Positions 20,561-33,150 of a DNA stretch of 64,000 nucleotides are shown in pieces. This DNA comes from Atopsyche davidsoni (lineage: Eukaryota; Arthropoda; Insecta; Trichoptera; Hydrobiosidae). The notes under the pieces were generated by a model. It searched no databases. It had not been told where the DNA came from and saw only the letters and a list, made by a program, of their open reading frames with translations. Position 1 is the first letter of the stretch, and the number at the start of each line of letters is the position of its first letter. A program made the position numbers and the translations under genes. The DNA lies in contig JAILWY010000023.1 in the NCBI GenBank assembly GCA_022113835.1, positions 9,982,001 through 10,046,000 on the forward strand, in the 5' to 3' direction.

Positions 20561-22440
20561 AATTTTATTAGGATTAATAAATATAACGCATTTTCCGGTT
20601 TTACCAGTGAATAGCATTACTTAAGATTTTACTTAATGCTAGAATTATGTATAGGAATTCGAAAGCTTAAAAAATTAACTATAAAAAATAACTTACTCAT
20701 TCTAGTTAGTAAATCAAAGAAAATTTAAAGATCTAATCTATGAATATCAAAATTTTACTAGTAGCAATGAATGGGTCGTATGTTAAGACTACTCGATTAA
20801 TTTTTAATCGAGGCTGTGCTAGACTGGCACCCTTTGTGCAGGTATGTCTCGGCAGTCAGAAAAAAAAAAATGACGTATCCTTTAGAATAAATAAATGACA
20901 AGTGCATGGTTGCATATAAAATTCATGTGAGGTGTCTTTAACCTTTTACTTTTTTTGTGAATTATATATATATGAGTATTTTTATAGAGTGGAAATAAAA
21001 ACAAACTATAAATGGCATTAATTAAACATGCAACTAGAGGTGGAGGGCATAAACTATCTGTGAATACCACAAGTTAGGGTATACGAATAAGTAATTTATT
21101 GTAAAAACTGTATTAGCTGACATAATCCGAAAATACTTGACTTTTTATGAAGCAACGAAAATAAGTATGCTTAGAGTTTCCCAGTGAGATACATGACAAA
21201 AAAGATGAACTTTAGGTGGATCCTAGTGTCTGAATGTAGTATTAGAATGTGATAATCTCTAAATTCCATTTTAATTTTAATATCAAAGTCATCTAACACA
21301 GCCTACGAAAACCATGTTTTTTTTCATTGAAACAAAAGCTACACTTAAAAGGTTGTATCGTGTTTATTTAATCTGTGGTTGTATCAATAAATTTCATTTT
21401 ATATTTAAATTATAGAGTCAAATTCAGTAGCAACAGGTTCAACGATAAATATAAACAACAGATCAAGTCTATAAATAATAAAAAGAACGAAGATCTTATC
21501 TCGATTAATTTAATATTTATGTGACGTAGTTTACTATTTTTTTAAAGAATAAATTGACCATTAAAAATATGTAGATATTTAATTGCCACGTTTCATAAAT
21601 ATATGTAAAAAATATATATATTAAGAGTTCTTTCAACCAAACCACACCACCAACCCTCTTAAGTGAAGACGAACATCCCTTGAGAGGTTAAGGAGGGCTG
21701 CGGAGAAATAAAGACGCTCGAATTTATATATCTCTCTCATCCCTTACGCTGGGACTGTGCATATTATTTATATGCGAGTGCGAACGAAGATAAAAAAAGA
21801 AAACAGGTGCGTGTTGCAGGTTCGAATTAGAAATTTATATATTTTATAACTCTTTAAATTTTTATTCTATATATAATAAACTGATTCTTAAATAGTTACA
21901 GTTAGCTTCGACCAATAAAACTATTTTACTTTTGTCTCTATTTGTTGTTTTTTTAGTTGCTTTATGTTGACTAATAATATTATACAAAAATATCTACAGT
22001 GTACTGGTGAAGAAATAAAAATACGTTTCAATAGCCACACCAAAAATTCGGCCCCAACTCTTTCACAAGATGTATCAAAAATATGATACGCCCCTGAGTC
22101 CTTAAAATATCAGTATTTAAAATGCCGGATTGAGACGTATTTAATTGTGCTTTAAATTTAAAAATGTTATGCTATCATATTTTTAATACAATTATTTCTC
22201 GACAATGAATAATTGTTTAACTCACAAAATACTATAAAATATTAAGCCCACATATTTTTTATCGTAACAAAAACACACCATTTTAAGTGCACAATGATTT
22301 TCGGAATTTGATATACTCAAATAAAGAAATTTATATTTGATATTAAAATATATTCTTTTTTGTTATATTTGACAAAAGATTATTGTGTTTCTATATTTTG
22401 AATTGTCTTTTGATAGTGTTATTTATTATATTAATTTTAA
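20561..22440. other. AT-rich stretch, no gene seen
   Basis: A less AT-rich patch lies at 21640-21810, with no recognised content. The rest is A/T-rich. Confidence 0.4.
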
Positions 22441-22680
22441 AATAATAGTTTTATATGACTAAGTGCGGGTGTGTGGCTCTGCGCAGTCCGCCCCAGCCGG
22501 CGCCACAAACGCATGTATTGATTTTTCACGGCCTCCTAGTATTTTACTACACATTTCCCCAAACTACCCTCCTTCTACTTGCCCAAGCCCACTCACCCCT
22601 TCAGGGGCCACCCCCGCGCCCATTTTGTTTCGTATGTGAGGATAAAAACCCTACTCAAACGATATGAGCGAACTTACAAA
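22441..22680. other. GC/C-rich island of unknown nature
   Basis: A C-rich plus-strand patch stands out from flanks that are almost pure A/T. The 70-codon plus-strand frame in it has no domain. It could be a conserved non-coding element or an old transposon fragment. Confidence 0.25.
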
Positions 22681-25600
22681 ATCTTTCAGATAATGGAGGC
22701 AACCAGTTTCATGCATATATTTCTCAATTAAAATTTATTTTAAAGTGAGTAATTTTTATTACTATTTATGAAAGATCAATACATATGTTAAATATTTATT
22801 TATAAAATTCACACGAAAATATTAATTTTAATAAAACTTTTATTTTTTTTACTAAAAAACGTCAAGTAAAACTATTAATTTTTTCAAATAAAAAAAAATT
22901 ATTATAACATACATTTTTTTGATACAAAAATAGTTTATAATTGATGACAATAATAATTTTATCAAAAAGTTTCATGAAATATTTATAATTTGATATGTAT
23001 TATTTCTACTTTTTGTTTTAACCGATTCCAAGAATATTAGAAGTAATATATAACAGAAAACCTGCCATCTTCTCATAATGAAAAGTGGTAAGGTACATCA
23101 TAGAGCATTTTTTGTATAGGAAGCTGGGGTGGGTGTTTCGTAGAAAGCACCTCAGAAACAAACCAACCGTTACGGAAATAAATATCACCAGGCAGCGTTG
23201 GTGTTGTCTCCCTCAAAGAAGAAGGAAGCGATATATATTTTTGTATTGTTATGTAATAAAAGTATTATAAATATTAAAAATACAAATATTCATTTCAAAC
23301 AAGCCAATTATATTTTGTATTAGGTTTTTTAAATATACTGCGCCTATTTTTTTCCATTAAGGTTATTATGATTATGTTTTATTAAAAAAAACAAATCTAA
23401 TTATTTTAATTTTATATTATGTTTTCTAAAAATAAATCACACTAGTTCAAGGTAAACTCACCCGCTCCTCAATATTAACGTGTTTTATTGTTCATTAAGC
23501 AAACAAAGCTCCTAAATTAAATTAATTGGGGTAACTTTTTATTTTGTGATAAGAAGCCTCTAAAAGCGTACACAAAACAGAGTTCCGCTTTGAATAAAAA
23601 AAGTTAATGAAGAATTGCTTACCTCTCTAAGTAACCGCACCTGAATCTAAAACAAAGGCTGGACAGAAGTGTTTTTTTTAAGGAAAATATAAAAGAATAC
23701 TAAAGGTTATAGTGCGTTGATGATAACGTCTTTTATGAAGGAAAGTTTTAACTACACCTCGTAATATATCTTTAAAAAACACCAAAAAAGAAAGAAAGTA
23801 CTTCGTAAGCACACTTGTTCTTTATAAAATGGATTGATTATGTTACGGTTTCATTACCTTCTTTTACACGCTTTTAAACACCACCTTTGCTCGTTTGTGT
23901 ACCTACGTAAATAATTTGTGCGCATTTGAATGAACCCTCATAGCTATGAACGTATGCGTGCATAGTATTCTATAATCAGCTGCAGTTCCAACCCCTTAGA
24001 TTCCATCTGCAATAATGCAGTTGTATGCAAATCAGTTTGTTTTGTATTTAACTATTACACCTTTGCACTGAGACACAGACAACGCTCACCGGAACTAACT
24101 GTTAAATCTATTAACCGTAAAAAGCTCTTTCACTGAGCTCCCGGTTCGCTTCCTGCGTACGTGACAAATAATACTGAAGGTACGAATTAAAGAATAAATT
24201 TGCATAGAATCGCAGTGCTGCGAGTGGTATTCACAAGCATGTACAGAGAAACGTTCAGCTGATTGTTTGAATAAAATAGTTAAGCAAGAAGAAAATTTTA
24301 TTTGTTTGCGAATCTTTTGAAATTATTATTGAATGATAAATAATATTTCAAAATAACGCATAAGTTTTCTTGGACCAATGCCGTAATTTTTACGCTAATT
24401 GCCGGCAGTAAATTTTATTATTTATTTCGTTACACCATAAAACGTTAATTATTTTTTTATTGCCGTAATAAAATGAAATTTAAACATAAAATAGTTTTAA
24501 TTCGCAAATGCAGGGATCTCAGTGTGTGCATTAATTAAATCGTTAAGTCCGAGTGCAGATTCGTAGTCAAGAATCAGAAAATTTATGAGGCAATTTATCT
24601 CCGGCGACTACCGTTGCATCTAAGTCTGTCCTCTCTTTTTTTGTCTCTCGTGCCTCAAGCAGCGTGTGCGAGGATATCTGACCTCAGCGGGGATTGGCTT
24701 CCCAATACAATTATATACTAAATTAATCCGCACACGCAAGCCCACGCTGGTTTACTATGTTTACAAATTGTCTTTTCATGTTGAAAAAGTTTTTAAATTT
24801 TTTTCTTCGTTTCATGGGTAAATCGATTACTTACAATATTATTTTCTTATTTAAATATATATTTTTGATTGAAATAGCACTTTACATATATATATTATAA
24901 GCAGTTACATTTAAAAATAATGTAGTAACAAGAAACCATTAGAAACAATGCCAACCAACCCTTAAAAATACCTTATTTTCTGACTTGGAAGTTGTTAGAC
25001 ACTTAAATTATTATTAGTACGTGATTCAAAAAGAAAGTGCTTATTTATAAAAAGAAATTATTCAATTTAGTCAAACATGTTTTTATGAGCAGTTCTGTGT
25101 TATTTTCTTAAATATTAAATTTGAATTTTTTTTTTAAAGTTTATTTACGACATAATAAATTATTTTACAATACGGTTTTCACAAATACAGTCCATCTGTA
25201 ACTAGAGCTACTTGCTTGTAGTATCTAAAGTAGTTCCGTAGCCATGATAATGTTATGCGTGCGCGACAATGCGCTCATTTGGCAGATGCCTGGTGCGCTG
25301 GGGTGTATTGTTCTACTCCCAAACCGGTTGTCACTCCGATCAGAGCGCTACAAAAAAAATAAAGCTCCGGCCACACAAACTTCATTTGAATATCCAGTAC
25401 TAATGTAAATTTATACCTTTGCGAGCTACTCTGTCATGGTTAGTTTTTTACGTTAATATTCCATGCAAAAATAATATAAACGAATATGTTTAGGGAGCGA
25501 ATTTAAACACGAAGTAGTCTGAACGTTGATTATTTTCAAATGGTTTAAAAGTATACTTTATTATTAATATGTTGATATTTACTCTAAAATATTTGCTTTT

Positions 25601-26080
25601 GACTGTTTACAAAAGAAAACAATTAAAACTTTTTCCAATAATTACAATTTCTTTAAGAACATTGAAACTGCGACATTTATTTAAAATTATAATTTTATAT
25701 TCCAAATGAGCATCAACACTCATGTAGCAAAACATTTTCTACAACCATGAAATGTGTATTATTAATGATTAGTTTTTTTACTTTCATTTTTAAAAAAAAT
25801 ATTTTTAATAATTGTGAAGGCACAAAATTAGAACTTTGTATATTGCCATAAAGCTGTCTAAAAATTAAATACTATTTAAAATGTATGGAAAGTTTCTTCA
25901 TTCAACGCAAAGATACGTGGGATAACGGTGAATGCGTTGTTTTAGAATGTTAACATTACAACAATCAAAATTATTTTAAGTGATTCCTTGTGATGCTCAT
26001 GTAAAATATTTCATACATATTAATAAAATTAACAATGATTATTTTTGCAAATAATAGAACTTAAAATGAATTTTGATGCG
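22681..26080. other. AT-rich stretch with weak islands
   Basis: Slightly GC-richer patches lie at 23050-23240, 24060-24250, 24590-24740 and 25230-25400. An octamer ATGCAAAT lies at 24025-24032. No protein or RNA gene supported. Confidence 0.4.
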
Positions 26081-26290
26081 AGGTCACAAGGTTGGTGTGG
26101 ATGATAAATGAAGGTACGTGAAGGACCCTTGAATGTTTGCACTTGATTCGATACGCCCCGGACGTGAATTACGATTTATTTTTCACCCCATAAAGCTGGG
26201 AAGGGTTAATTTCTGTACCTGGGATCGAAAGGTCCGCATAACCCCTCATTCCGTTGTTTTGCGAGGGCTTTTTTGCCGTCGTGTAATGAT
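26081..26290. promoter_or_regulatory. Island with a nuclear-receptor-like direct repeat
   Basis: AGGTCA at 26081-26086 and AGGTTG at 26089-26094 form an imperfect direct repeat spaced by two bases, as used by nuclear hormone receptors. The island also contains AAGGTCC further on. There is no coding signal. Weak inference. Confidence 0.2.
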
Positions 26291-29030
26291 TTTTTTTTTG
26301 ATCAATATCTGAAGCGAAATTACAGTGAATTAGGTAACTCCGGAATATTACCTGTGACTACTGTGATAATTATATGAAATTTTTCGATCGATTGAGTTCT
26401 TTTCGAGTGTTCTGTATTATTTTTTAAAATATGTATTTAGCGTCGAGTCATAAAATTTTATTTTAATTATACAAACGAATAATAAAGTAATATTAATGTA
26501 AACTAATAACAACTTTTCTTAAAAATATATTTATTACACGTAGCATCACTTATAACTCAATAAATACGATGAGATTAAAAATTCTGGTGAGATTAAAACT
26601 TCCACTTAAAAAATGACTGGTGTTAGAATTGCATACTCTTTGTTATATATTTAATGTCATTATTAGCATGGACGATACAGTTGTTGGTTTTAAAAATAGT
26701 AAAGCATATTCTGAGCTTACCGACCAAGTGAAGAACGCCCCTTCATTTGCTAAATTATAGGTTTGCCGACAAAAACCTAATTGGATAAGATAAATTTAAC
26801 TTCATTTACTCGGAAATGTGTAATAAAAGAATGCATATCATTTGCAGTGCTGGATTTGCCGAAACACGTAGTTCCTTCTCATAAAAGTTGTTTGTTATGT
26901 AACGCAGACAACATAAATAAATAAATACTTTAATCAATATTACTTGCTATTTTAAAATCATATTGTTGTAGTGCCAAAGTTTGGTGTCAAACGTGGTTAT
27001 ATGAGTTAGTATTACAGTTTACAAAATAAAAAAATAATAAATAAATTAATAATGGATCTTATTGGAGTGCATATACTTCTAGCATTTATAGCTTAATGCT
27101 GACGCAATGTGGCATGGGTCATTAATGGAGCTTCAAGTGAAACATTTTGTTCAAGTACGTCTCTGAAAAATATTAGCATACAAACATGAATACAAAGTTT
27201 TGCATTCTTAGCTGCGCCGTCGTGATTTCTTGCCAGTTTAAAAATGAACATTTTGGTTTGAATTTTTAAAAACACGATAATGTGTACTTAAACAGTGTAA
27301 ACATTTTAATATTTTAAGGACACGTTAAGGTTTTATTTTTATTACATATTGCATTATATATTTCATATTTAGATTACATGAAAACCATTTTACGAAAATC
27401 ATTATAAAACGACAAAATTTCATGAGACGATGATACATTACAGTAATTTTTTATTAAATACTAGTACCAGCTGTAAAAATATACGAGCCATCGCAGAATA
27501 TTTACATTTTTCTTATAAATGCAAGAAATATTGCACTGCTGAAAATGAAAAGAAAATAATGCCCTTGTTGGCAGTAAATTATTTTATAATAGCTCAGTTT
27601 AAGAGCTCCCCTCTACTCCGGACATCACAATTACCAACTCCTCCGTGCATATTTTCCTACGCACTCGAGCTTTCTCGTCTAATATCGTGTAATTAATTCG
27701 TGTCATTATGCGGGAGATTAAAGGTTCTCCTGGAGTGCGCTTTATTCTGTTCGCCTAATTAGACTAAATTGTTGCCATCATAAGGAGCGATCGCGTACTC
27801 GCTGGAAGGCAAAGCGCTAAAGTATATAAATCTGTTATTTTTATCACACTTACATTAATGTACTTGAATTTATAAAAGAAATAGCATGCACTATTGTATT
27901 TCACCAGGCAAAAATAATACAACATTGAAATATTTCCCAATTTCATAATTATTCTGTAAATTGAGTAGAATCAAAAATATAGTACAGTAAAATGCTAATG
28001 TTGATTTTTTCTATAATATCAAAAAGAAAACAAAAATTCCATTAAACAAAACAATCATTGTCAACTAAAACAATAAATAAAAAAAAATCATATAATTTTA
28101 TTATATGACAAGAAATAAAAATATTCTAAGCAACATATAATCCTAGTAATATTATACTCTGTGCGTTATTCAGATTTCGTTTGACAGTTGCTGTATGCAA
28201 ATCGACAAAAATATTGACCCACCCGATATGTTGAAAAATTGTAATAAATTTACAGATTTCGTTGCACAATTCAATATTTGCAAAATACACATGAGAAATG
28301 ATGAAAGACTTCTACTATAAATATGCTAATGCGATCAAACCCTTTTTATAAGTAAGAATTACTCAATATTCGATATGTTTTTTTTATGTGAATATGAATA
28401 TTAAATAGTTTATCAATGGGTGTAACTGCAATAAATTGTCCTTTGTACAATGGTTTAAAATAAAACGTGTTTATTCTTTTTATTGTACATTATTTTACAT
28501 CTAAACAAAGAGAGAAAAATTACTATCAATTGTTGAATCGTGACTGTTATTGATGGTGCACGATTAATAATCATTTTACAAGCATAAAAATGAACTTCGA
28601 GGATAAAACATTTTTAATAAAGTGTTTAAAATATTAGCATATACATTTAAGCTCCAAAGATACGCGCATGCGAGCGAGTGCGTGAGTCACCGCTTTACGA
28701 TCTGCAGAAATATACGCAACGGATTCAAACAATTTTATTATCACATTTCGTCGACATTAAAAAAAGTCCGATTCGAGCGTTGGAGGCATCCTGCAGTCAC
28801 CGTCACGAAAGCACATTAGCATACCACCGCAGCTGCAAGGATAATCGATACAAAACGCAACTTCCATCTGGTCGTCGGGATGTCCTTAATATAAAAATAA
28901 AATAATAAAAAGGGTCCTTCATGCAAATGCTCTCTTCACCTCGCCGACAATACTCAAGTTTTCTCACATCATCTTTGTTATCATTGCATTACAACTGTTG
29001 AATTATCTTTTCTGGCATTATTCTCCCCGT
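26291..29030. other. AT-rich stretch, no gene seen
   Basis: Nothing beyond short frames without domains. Octamer words ATGCAAAT occur at 28195-28202 and 28921-28928. Confidence 0.4.
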
Positions 29031-29330
29031 GCGGTGTTTGTCCATAAGACGCCTTCCGCCCTGACGGAGCGGTGATTTGCATCCGGCCCCTAAAAGGTTC
29101 GACTAGCCGACCGAGGCCCGTCTCGGGCGTTTTGCATATCCGCGGCATATTCGCACATATATTTAGAATGATAATGCGTGTTTATCCTGCCAAATCCAAT
29201 ATTCGATGTGACGCTTCCCTGAAAGGAATATTGCATATTAAACGTTCCTCCATTCTGCGAGGTGTGCGAGGACTGTGTTGCGGTATTTTTCCCACGTGCG
29301 TCGTATTTGGGACGATATTTGAATGCTAAT
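29031..29330. promoter_or_regulatory. GC-elevated island with POU-octamer-like words
   Basis: ATTTGCAT at 29075-29082 is an exact octamer on the minus strand. TTTTGCAT at 29130-29137 and TTGCATATTAA at 29231-29241 are close relatives, and another exact octamer lies just upstream at 28921-28928. Octamers are fairly frequent by chance in AT-rich DNA, so only the local clustering is notable. No coding content. Confidence 0.2.
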
Positions 29331-30030
29331 AGAAAAAAATATATATTTGTAATAAATAATCTGGCTTATTTTAATACATGAAATCATCTTTGAATTTAAT
29401 ATCACGTAGGCTCTGACAAATACTCTAAAAAAATGTATACGTTCAAAACAGCATATCAACATTCAAAAATACTCTAAAAATATTGAATATTGTGCAAACT
29501 TTGTGGTTTGTGTTTTCTGATATATGCATACAACTGTGCATACATTTACAATATTTTATTTATTGCAAAGTTATTATTATATTTTGCTAATATTTGTTCT
29601 AATGATTATTTGAATCAGATTCATTGTATATCTGTGAATTCTTTTAGTTGAAATTGTCTTCAACTTTCTTTCCCTGGAAAATTCGGCTATCAACTTTCAT
29701 CGCTTGATCCTCGAAATCTAAAAAAAAAAACAATAATTAAAAAATAAATGTTAATAATAAAATAGTTGATTGTCTGTAATTATTGATTACATATGAAATA
29801 TAAACAAATCATAAATTTTTTCAAGTGGTTTAAAATATTTGCTCATGGTACTTCAACAAATACTTCGTTATTGTCGTCAAGGTTAATACTTCAATACGGT
29901 CGATAATATTTATATATTTTTAATTTAATTACAGTTCACAGTATCGCCGTTTAGTTTTATAGGTTCATAAAACTTGCATAAACACCGTTTATGTTCAAAA
30001 CTCACGCCAAATCGTTAGCAATTTATCGAT
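29331..30030. other. AT-rich spacer
   Basis: No features recognised. Confidence 0.4.
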
Positions 30031-30300
30031 ATTCAATTCCGCGCAAGTCCCCTCGCCGGCGTGCCCGAGCGTGCCCGCGCGTGCCCGAGCGTGCGAGCTC
30101 GCGCATTTCGTTCGATATTTACGAAGTGTCATTTTTATCTCCTCCAGAAATCCGCCTCGAAGCTCTCGCCGGAATATTAAAGATGTTTTTTTTCGGCGCA
30201 CCGAGAAGTTAATAAATGTGGTCTGAGAAAAACATCAATCAGCCCCTAACGAGCAATCTCTCCACCCGGCCTCCCCCGCTAGCCATCCAATCGGAAACCG
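30031..30300. other. GC-rich island with a 10-bp minisatellite
   Basis: Four consecutive 10-bp units of the form GCGTGCCCGA occupy 30059-30098, the last one degenerate. The island continues to about 30300. Short frames on both strands (73 and 68 codons) are products of the repeat and GC content, with no domain. Confidence 0.4.
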
Positions 30301-32819
30301 TAGAATTAGGATCTGAGGTTTTTTCAATACCTATTCTGATTATCCTCTATGAAATTACTCGGTAATTTGGAGATTAGGTTGACTATTTTTGATGTTGCTT
30401 ACTGGTTTCATTAGACGCCGAAACAGTCTGAAAGAATCCATCACACCAACTTTTAAAACTCTTGCATATAAAGTATTTTCAGCAAAAAAAAAATAGTTGA
30501 CGATTTTGCTTTTTATTAACCGAAAATTAAAAGGCTGTGCAAAGTTAAAAAGATAATTTATTTTTAATTTTAATAAACTGGTTTAAAATAATTCTGTGTT
30601 TCTGAATTATACCATCGAGCGGTAAAATTAAATTAGAGTTACCACTGAAGTTCCTCTAATCCATATTCACCGCTAGTATAAAAAGACTGAATATTAGAGG
30701 ACTTTTGCGAGTATTTAAATATGGCTTCTGTCAAATGCAAGCTAATAAAATGAATGATGAATGATAGGCGTCATCACGGAGGGGCGGGGACTGCCGCCCC
30801 TTAGTCTGCGGAACTGGAAATTAATATTTGTTATCAATTTGCGTTTTTTGTGAGACTTGCAAATTGTTTTGTTTTTTACTCGTTAGCTTTTGACTGTGAT
30901 TTTATATAGATAAATATAAATTCAATTTCAAATGGTTAAAACCATAAACAAATAACATCACTTTACAGCAAATATATTTAAGTTTGAACACTATCTTTGA
31001 TAGTAAATGTTAGCTAATTTAAAAAAAATTAATGCCCTCTAGCATTAAGTTAATAATTTAACATTAACAGAAATATGTATTGATTTTTGTATTTATATCA
31101 AACGATTAATTCTTTTATAAACTTGTTTTTAAATTATACGTCCCGGTATATATCGCTTCAAAATATAACGTCTGCTCCTGTCATTGCCATTCTCGTCTTA
31201 CCCGGTGCCGTTGGTTGACTTTTAATATAAAGAACGGAGCTAGAGGAGCTGGGGTGCCATATTTTATAACACGAGTCAAAACACATCCTCCCCCTATAGC
31301 CAGAGGCAGAATTGATGACTATTAACGTCAATATTATTTGAATATCGTATTTTTATTTTACATTTAAAAATAATATACCTTTAAATACAATTACATAAAT
31401 AAATAATATCAGTTTTTACATGTCTACTTTTTACAGTAACTTTTATTTTATTTAGTTCCTCCTGTCTAGAAAATATAATAATAAAATATACCATAATGTT
31501 TTTTTTTTGGTTTCTTTTGGTCATTTTCTTTCTATCTTATTAAAAAAGTTCATTTTATATGTTTTCTCCAGAAAACCACCCATAACATGTTGTTTAAAGC
31601 AATCCTAGAAAATAATGATGATTAATAGTACATATTTATAGAAAAATTGTTAAAATTATTTTATTCGTATCTGACTCAAATGTTTCTCGATTATCTAAAG
31701 ATATTTCATGTGAAAATAATAATTATATTAAATTATTTATATTTCAATAATTTTTTTACTAGAATTTCATAATTAAGATATAATTTGGATTTCACACTTT
31801 TTTTTTTCGTATTATGGTTTTTCTTTGAGTTAAAAAATAATTTTTACTTAAATTCGTACTATGAAAATGCGCACCCTTCTTCATTTCCTGAAACAATTTT
31901 TTTTTATTATAAAATTTATGTAACAACAATTTATCGGTCAGAGTAAGAATGGTAGGTATATTTTTAGATTTTAAATAAAAGCTTTATAGATACTAAGGCA
32001 AGTAATACTTTAAAGAATTTTTATGGATCATAACCATTTTAATATTTCACCTAGAGCCAGTACCCTGCGCCACCCGCGGGATGTGGGATGATACAAGGCG
32101 CGTCGCGAGTGAACTTTTAAATGTAAGGAGCAAGGCGGGGGGGGGGGAGAAGGGCTGTGGAGAAAAATGAACATGTAATATTTTATCCCGACTCCCGTGT
32201 ACACAATTCACCCCAAATGTGAAAAAAACAAATTGAAAATGGCGGCAGTGCTTGTGACAAGAACTTCTTGTTTTGTGTCACGTGACTCGTCTCCTGATTT
32301 AAAATAAAAAGCTCCGTGTAACTTAATACTTTAGACGGGAAATTAATAAAATTCATAATTACGATTCCTTTATATTCGCTTTATTGCAAATTGAGCTTCA
32401 TGACTTCATATGTATATAAATGATAATAACAAATAAAAGTTCTTAAGTAAAAGCTGTTTTGAGAACCCACAGTTAACATTGAAATAAGGTAGTATGAATA
32501 GAAAAAAATCGTGCTAACGTACGACGTAATATTATTTGATGTATCGTATTTGTTTAATTTACGTAAGCATCGTCATTTCAAGCAATCACAAATACATATA
32601 TTTATTTATTATGTTTCGATTTCACACTTGAAACATTTTTTTTCAATGCCGGATCTGTGTGATGTCATTTTTTTTATTGAATTTATACTAGCTTGCAGAT
32701 GCTCAGTCCCAAGTCAGCTAGCTTCATTGAATTCAAATTAGAAATAACAAAGGAAATTCGGAATTTGTTTATATCGATCGAATTCAGTTACAAAGTATTT
32801 TCTTCGCTTTATATTCATA
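30301..32819. other. AT-rich stretch with small islands
   Basis: Slightly GC-richer patches lie at 30760-30800, 31180-31300 and 32060-32290. The last holds AAAATGGCGGC near 32238-32248, a strong Pho/YY1-type word, and a run of nine or more G near 32137. No gene supported. Confidence 0.35.
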
Positions 32820-33150
32820 CATCCAGGCCCGGACTTTTTCGATCAATTTCGCGGAGACAAGCTCGTCCGGACAAATTGTTTCTTATTGAGTCCTCGCTCG
32901 TTTCTTATGCACGCATTGTATTCAAATTATCCTCGGAGCCCCCTCAGCCGGGCCTTATTTATGGTACCGAGGGGCGCAAGGAAGTGCGTGGCTTGTCACC
33001 CTCCCCGGTGCGCCGTCTCTCTTCGACGCGCGTGATGCCCGCGCCGACGAAAGACAAAGACAACGCACATGTTTTTATTCGATATATCTTTTCTGCGGCA
33101 GTGTGTGCAATGGAGAAAAAGTCGTTCGCAAAGGTTATTGCCGTATTCGT
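32820..33150. promoter_or_regulatory. GC-elevated island, possible conserved non-coding element
   Basis: Composition rises well above the flanks. The 157-codon plus-strand frame at 32693-33166 spans it, but its translation has no recognisable domain and its first half lies in AT-rich sequence, so I do not call a gene. Confidence 0.2.
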
